Below are positions 59,101-64,000 of a DNA stretch of 64,000 bases, one piece after another. Below the pieces are notes generated by a model. The model did no database searches. It had not been told where the DNA came from and saw only the letters and a program-made list of their open reading frames with translations. Where the stretch lies: assembly GCF_000001735.4 (NCBI RefSeq), contig NC_003074.8:10354101-10418100 (forward strand), given 5' to 3'. The translations under genes and the position numbers were made by a program. The stretch comes from Arabidopsis thaliana. Lineage: Eukaryota > Streptophyta > Magnoliopsida > Brassicales > Brassicaceae. Positions within the stretch are counted from its first letter, which is position 1; every line of letters starts with the position of its first letter.

Positions 59101-59779
59101 TTGTACCGAACACGATAGAATTGAATCCTAACAAGGAACAATTCCAAACCGTCCATATAAAAAAATTGTCTAATTAAAGAAAGCAAAAGCTTTGCGGTAT
59201 CTCTCTTACAAACAAAAGTAGACATAAAGTTTGAATAATTGCATCATGTGATACTATATACTATTCAAACAAAGAAAGTCCCACCCAGGATGTTGAATTC
59301 GCCACGTTATATATCCAAAATCTTAACAGTATTTATTTATATCTTCCAATTGTTATTTTTTTCTGATATCCGAACTAAGTGTTGATAATCTAACGTTTAA
59401 TTAAGACGTTAATCAATCCTCCCGAATTAATAGAGTTGAACTAGTGATCTTGCACTCACTTTCAAAACTACTAGACGTCTAGTTATTACCATTTTTAAAG
59501 CATTTTAGTCCTCGCTCCTAATGAAATAAAAGAGAATTATGCAATTGACTACTATAAACTACTCTATGTGTATGATGAAAAGAAATGATTGGGAAGCAAG
59601 AAATATAATCAGATTAAGAAATGATTGTAATTCGAAGAAGTGTAATCTTCAAATTACTTATCAATAAAGTATTTTTTTTAGCATCGGTCAAGACATTGGT
59701 ACGTAAGCATATATTACGTATCATGGTTAATTTTGGTTTCTTTGAGCGTAAATTCTATTTACAAACCAATCAGAACATG
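55534..59779. other. Long intergenic stretch upstream of SWEET4
   Basis: A minus-sense TATA box (TATAAATATAT, 55639-55649) lies about 110 bp before the SWEET4 ATG. Further right are an (AT)n microsatellite (about 56141-56168) and a 46-bp tandem duplication at 57388-57480. No gene, RNA gene or complete transposon could be supported over more than 4 kb. The short ORFs at 56.4, 56.9, 57.2 and 59.6 kb have no recognisable product. Confidence 0.45.
57388..57480 (+). repeat. 46-bp tandem duplication
   Basis: ACATTTTTAAAAGTTTATGC…TTTATTCTA occurs at 57388 and again at 57434 with a few changes. Confidence 0.85.
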
Positions 59780-59925
59780 ATATATGGATGTCGAGTCCAC
59801 AAAAAGCCTCACAAAGATTACTTTTATGTATGAATCTTTTGGAGATGTCCCGACTAATATAAGTAGGAGAAGCTAGTGTGTATCCATCACCTATGGAGAA
59901 GTTGGAGGATTATATACATTATATA

Positions 59926-61287
59926 TAGGGGTGTCAAAATGGGTCAAAATTCATGGGTCAACTCAACTCAACTCAACCCATGAACTTTAATGAGTTAAAA
60001 TTTTTGACTCAAATGAGTTGATGGGTCAAATGAGTTATTTGGTCAATTGGTTTGATGAGTCAAATGAGTTGGGTTGTAATGGTTAATGGTTTCAATGGTT
60101 TACCCAATTAACCTATCAAGTTTTGTAAAATTGAATGAAACCAACTAAAATCTTTAAACCAATGCCAATTTAAGCTTAACCAACACATCTAAACCAATTT
60201 AATAAAATAAATATTTTTCCAAATTTCTTAAATATACAAGTGATGAAATTGAGAAAAAGTAAACTCGTAATTTTTCCACCAAAAAACATAAACCCGTGAT
60301 TTTTCCGCCAAAAACGTAAATTCGTAATTTTCCCGCCAAAAACCAAAACCTGTGATTTTCCCGCCAAAAACGTAAACCCGTGATTTTCCTGCCAAAAACG
60401 TAAACTCGTAATTTTCCCGCCAAAAACCAAAACCTGTGATTTTCCCGCCAAAAACCAAAACCTGTGATTTTCCCGCCAAAAACATAAACCTGTGATTTTC
60501 CTGCCAAAAACGTAAACTCGTAATTTTCCCGCCAAAAACCAAAACCTGTGATTTTCCCACCAAAAACGTAAACCCATGATTTTCCCGCCAAAAACGTAAA
60601 CCCGTAATTTTTCCGCCAAAAACGTTAACCCGTGATTTTCCTGCAGAAACGTATACCCGTAATTTTCCCGCCAAAAACTTAAACCTATAAACCTGTGATT
60701 TTCCCGCCAAAAACGTAAACCCGTGATTTTCCCGCCAAAAACGTAAACCGTAATTTTCCCGCCAAAAACGTAAACCCGTGATTTTCCCGCCAAAAACGTA
60801 AACCCATAATTTTTCCGTCAAAAAAATGTAAACCCGTGATTTTCCCGCAGAAACGTATACCCATAATTTTCCCGCCAAAAAACGTAAACCTATGATTTTC
60901 CCGCCAAAAACGTAAACCTGTAAACCTGTGATTTTCTCGCCAAAAACGTAAACCTGTGATTTTCCCGCCAAAAACGTAAATCCGTAATTTTCTCGCCGAA
61001 AACGTAAATCCATAAAAAGTGGAATCCGTAAATATTCTAAGTTTGATGATAATAAAATAATAATTATTAATAATGATAATTATTTATTATTGTTTCATAA
61101 TAATAATTAATTAAATTATTACTTAAGTGAGTTAACCCATTTAACAACTCAACCCATCAAATTAAATGAGTTATAGGTTGACCAACCCATTTAACAAAAT
61201 GGGTTAGTCAACCTATAACTCATTTAACCCTAAACTCATTTGATTATGAGTTGAGTTGAGTTGGGTTTACCTATTTTGACACCCCTA
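59926..61287. mobile_element. Non-autonomous hAT element carrying an E2F-site array (copy 2)
   Basis: The 1362-bp element has termini TAGGGGTGTCAAAATGGGTC and CCTATTTTGACACCCCTA. Flanking octamers are ATTATATA (59918-59925) and ATTATACA (61288-61295), one mismatch. Outer regions match copy 1 at 52081-53220 nearly base for base (CATGGGTCAACTCAACTC, AAATTTCTTAAATATACAAG, GTGGAATCCGTAAATAT). The internal array is longer than in copy 1. There is no transposase gene. Confidence 0.9.
60262..61015 (-). repeat. 28-bp minisatellite of E2F-like sites, ~27 units
   Basis: Same unit as at 52427-52960. By eye about 15 units keep the perfect TTTTCCCGCCAAAA core. Variants include AAAACCAAAACC in place of AAAACGTAAACC, which itself recurs periodically and indicates block duplication inside the array, and two CCCGCAGAAACGTATACCC-type units. 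All three minus-strand frames are open over hundreds of bases for the same arithmetic reason as in copy 1. Confidence 0.9.
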
Positions 61288-61640
61288 ATTATACATGGTA
61301 TAGAAGCAATCAATATTGCGATCGCTTAAACATTCTTGATTTGATAACATTTTTTTGGTTTTAGTCGCGCTAAACCTATGACCACACCATAATATGTGGA
61401 TTTCGAATCCACAAAAAGCCTCGCAAAGATTAATTTTATTTATGAATCTTTTTTGAGATGCCCTCAACTAACATAAGTAGGAGAAGCTAGTGTATCTTCA
61501 TCTATCGAGAAGTTGGATGAATTATATATACATTATACACATAGTACGGAAGAAATCATTGTTGCGATCGCTTGAACATCCTTGATTTGATAACATTTTC
61601 TAGGGGTTTTTGTCGTGCTAAACCTTTGATCCCATTGCTC

Positions 61641-63805
61641 CTATTGACAAAAGAGACGTATGAGAAATATTTTTTTTTTCCTTTACATATAGGTATTGAA
61701 AAAGAAAAAAACGAAGTCATAGCTTGAATGCAAATATATTTTGAGAAATTTTTAATTTTGCGGTTGCAGTTGTAAGAGATAATATAAGCATAGCTTATAT
61801 AACAGCAACCACTTTGATCTAATGGTTGATCAAAGGTTTAATGTTTTTTACACTATTTTGAGATTTCATTCCAAGATAATGTAGTTGTTTTTGTAGATTA
61901 CGATGCAAAGTTTTTTGAAAATTCTAGCATATTTAACATAACCAAAATTCACATCAAAATATCTAACGGATAGAAGTATCTAAAGTATCTTTATGCTTGG
62001 CTAGATATTGGCTTTTTCTTTTCTTGTTTGTCTTGCTTTCTGTTGTTCTTACTTTTCTTTTTTGGTCGGCCATTTTTCATTGTATTTGCCTTCGTGTTGG
62101 TCCGATCAATGAGTAAACCCGATTACTGGAATAGGAATCTCACACGTGTTGACAACATACATGTTGGGCTGACCCGTTTTCGTTTGTGCTTATGACATCC
62201 CAAACTCACATGACCCCAAAAAAATGGAAGAAGAATAAGAAAACAGTATATATGTATAAAAGAAGACGTAGAAAACATTTAAGACCAAGCAAAGAAGAAA
62301 GGATTGCTTCAGTTTGTTCTCGTTCCTGACCAAAAACAAATCATAATTTTCAGAATTTCTAGGATACCGAAAAAATCACACCTCTACGAAAATGGTAGTG
62401 TGTATATCTAATGATGTTATAATATTTGCAAATGAGAGGATAATTTGGAAATAACATTTAAGAAAACAAAACCCGGCCTTCTTAAAAAAAGACTATGGTA
62501 TGGGCCAATATTGAGATTTAAGACGTTTTAGCTTATTATAGACCGGACGTTGACCCTTTGTAACCATCAAGCTCTAAATTAAGCCTGAGAGAGAGAAAAC
62601 TAAGCCGTACAGCTCTAGAGAAAGTGCCATTTTCTCCCTTTTTATCATATTCAGTTTTCTTTACTACTATCAAATTATGCTTATATTTGAAAATAGGTGT
62701 TACTATCAAAAAATTTCAAAAACTTCTCTTAAAAGTTTCGGACAATTAGAACCATCTTTTTCTAAATCATATATATGAAAGAAGGCTAACTCTCTCCCAC
62801 AACTTGACACATCAGCACATGAGAGCTTGCCACCTAGACTTCATAAAAAGTAATACATAATTAGTAATTAATTCAACATAACAACTAAAATAGGAGGATA
62901 TAATTAATCAGAACTTGAACCATCACTCTTTCTACATATTTTAATTCAATATATCCTCTTTTTATTTTAAGATCCACTTAAGTGGCTAAAGTGATCATAA
63001 AATCCAAACATGGTACACATATTCCTTGCCTAAACATTAGACGATTATTATGAAAGAAACTAAATGAATATGCAAATTAAATATATCTAAGCTTTTCGAG
63101 ATTTATGCTAAGAAAACAAGTAATTTGAAAGATGTTTGAGGAGCTATTCTTATACCTAATACGTAAGATATAAGATTATGACAAGAACTTAACTAAACTT
63201 TCCAAAAACATCAAGTTGAATATGCTTAGATTGAATATGCAGAAACATGGTTAATAAAGACATGTTATATTTTTAGTGTAAGAAATAAATTTTCTAAAAT
63301 TTCACCGTCTCACAATCTAAACATATAACCAAAACAACAAGGATATATAAATTTTAAAAAAACTGAAAATCTAAAACAACAATAAAAAACAACTCAAACA
63401 CATTCGGTTTTCAGATGAACTAATATAGTTGGACTTTTCAAAAACAATTAGAAAGCATATTTATGTTTCAAAATCGATGCATTCAACTTTACTTTATATG
63501 AATAGACATTCTATAAAACAATTTGTAAATAGTAATACATAAACCCGCACGTAGTGCGGCTACTCATCTAGTACTGAATAATTCTTATTAATCAAGGAAA
63601 CTGGAGCCATAGTACAAAGCTAGACTACAAAGGAAGATACATGTCTTCAAAGAGAAAGATTAAATTATTTTCCTAGGAATATAACAAAATATTGAATAGT
63701 TCGACGGTTAGAAAATCACTTACAAGAAAAGAAAAAGAAAAAAGCCAAACCAAAGAGAATATGACTTAATGATCCAAAGTCCAAACGAAATTCAAGAGGT
63801 TGAAT
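61641..63805. other. Intergenic stretch ending in a Helitron terminus
   Basis: No gene is supported. It is AT-rich with (GA)n-like words near 62.58 kb. A Helitron-type 3' terminus lies at 63545-63571 (listed separately); the sequence to its left probably belongs to that element, but the 5' end was not found. Confidence 0.45.
63545..63571 (+). mobile_element. Helitron 3' terminus (third)
   Basis: A perfect 6-bp stem with 3-nt loop (CCGCAC-GTA-GTGCGG, 63545-63559) is followed by CTACTCAT and CTAG (63568-63571), then T. This is the full Helitron 3' signature. Confidence 0.7.
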
Positions 63806-64000
63806 TCAAAGTCTGCTAGGCACATTTCCCTCTGCCAAAACCCTTGCCATAATAGATTCTCGGACATCATTCAACTCTTCGTAGTTAGATACCTTCACAG
63901 GCAAGAAACTAAAAGCATCTGTCTTTTTCACTAAAGAAGTGAATGCATTCACAAATGCAGAAGGAACACAGCTGAGAATCCCTTGGTTCCACATATCATC
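63806..64000 (-). CDS. 3' end of an unidentified gene (partial)
   Basis: The minus-strand frame is open from the window edge to a TGA at 63806-63808, giving at least 64 C-terminal residues that end ESIMARVLAEGNVPSRL. The segment is balanced in composition and looks like true coding sequence (VPSAFVNAFTSLVKKTDAF, FLPVKVSNYEELNDV), with no signal peptide or membrane span. I do not recognise the family. The start and the upstream exons lie outside the window. Confidence 0.65.
   Translation of the reverse strand, partial: DDMWNQGILSCVPSAFVNAFTSLVKKTDAFSFLPVKVSNYEELNDVRESIMARVLAEGNVPSRL

Larger units (their letters stand above)
59780..61640 (+). repeat. ~250-bp tandem duplication, copy 1 split by a hAT insertion
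   Basis: Copy 1 is 59780-59925 plus 61288-61385, split by the element at 59926-61287. Copy 2 runs from about 61390 to 61640. Shared words in order: TCCACAAAAAGCCTC, CAAAGATTA, TATGAATCTTTT, ATAAGTAGGAGAAGCTAGTG, GAGAAGTTGGA, [target site], AATCA-TATTGCGATCGCTT (approximate), TTGATTTGATAACATTTT and GCTAAACCT. Copy 2 retains the uninterrupted target (ATTATACA). Confidence 0.9.

Noticed and set aside
60176-61013. Long minus-strand ORFs (up to 261 codons) with the same repetitive peptide
   Set aside because: Same arithmetic artefact in the second hAT array.
61389-61640. Separate gene or element in the repeated flank right of the second hAT element
   Set aside because: It is the second copy of a tandem duplication with no ORF of substance.
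1-64000. tRNA and rRNA genes
   Set aside because: Looked for GTTCGA-type T-loops with matching acceptor stems and for conserved rRNA words; isolated TTCGAA words (for example near 11780 and 61403) have no tRNA fold around them.

Overview
The window is plant nuclear DNA, and the gene content and order identify it as Arabidopsis thaliana chromosome 3 around the GLABRA1 locus (At3g27910 to about At3g28020 by recall; no search was run). It is AT-rich, the genes carry short GT-AG introns, and the reconstructed proteins fit known Arabidopsis families.

The left part (1-38 kb) holds, in order: a gene-poor stretch with two unassigned ORFs; an F-box/kelch gene with an apparent frameshift; GL1, the R2R3-MYB trichome regulator (minus strand, 3 exons, 228 aa); DEG1, the chloroplast lumen serine protease (minus, 8 exons, 439 aa); a 14-exon outer-membrane beta-barrel gene (minus, 425 aa); a decayed hAT transposon with perfect 8-bp target duplication; LBD26 (plus); a GDSL lipase (plus, 5 exons); KLCR2, a kinesin-light-chain-related TPR protein (minus, 2 exons, 663 aa); degenerate Copia and LINE fragments; and a zinc-finger/DEDDh exonuclease-like gene (plus, 6 exons, 357 aa) whose first catalytic motif is degenerate.

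The right part (39-64 kb) is an accessory region. A pectinesterase gene with an apparent frameshift is followed by Copia-type retroelement debris interleaved with a tandem pair of small secreted PMEI-like genes. The first of the pair is frameshifted and the second is intact. Next come a truncated GPT2-like translocator pseudogene, two Helitron 3' ends, a CACTA terminus and a hAT element. SWEET4 (minus, 6 exons, 251 aa) follows, then a long intergenic stretch, a second copy of the hAT element, another Helitron 3' end, and the 3' end of an unidentified minus-strand gene at the window edge.

The most striking signal is in the two related non-autonomous hAT elements (52081-53220 and 59926-61287). 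Each is filled with a ~28-bp tandem array whose core, TTTTCCCGCCAAAA, fits the E2F binding consensus exactly. By eye there are about 9 and 15 perfect cores. The second element sits in one copy of a ~250-bp tandem duplication, and the other copy preserves the empty target site. The genes have unrelated functions (trichome fate, thylakoid proteolysis, mitochondrial outer membrane, cell wall, cytoskeleton, sugar transport) and form no operon or pathway cluster.
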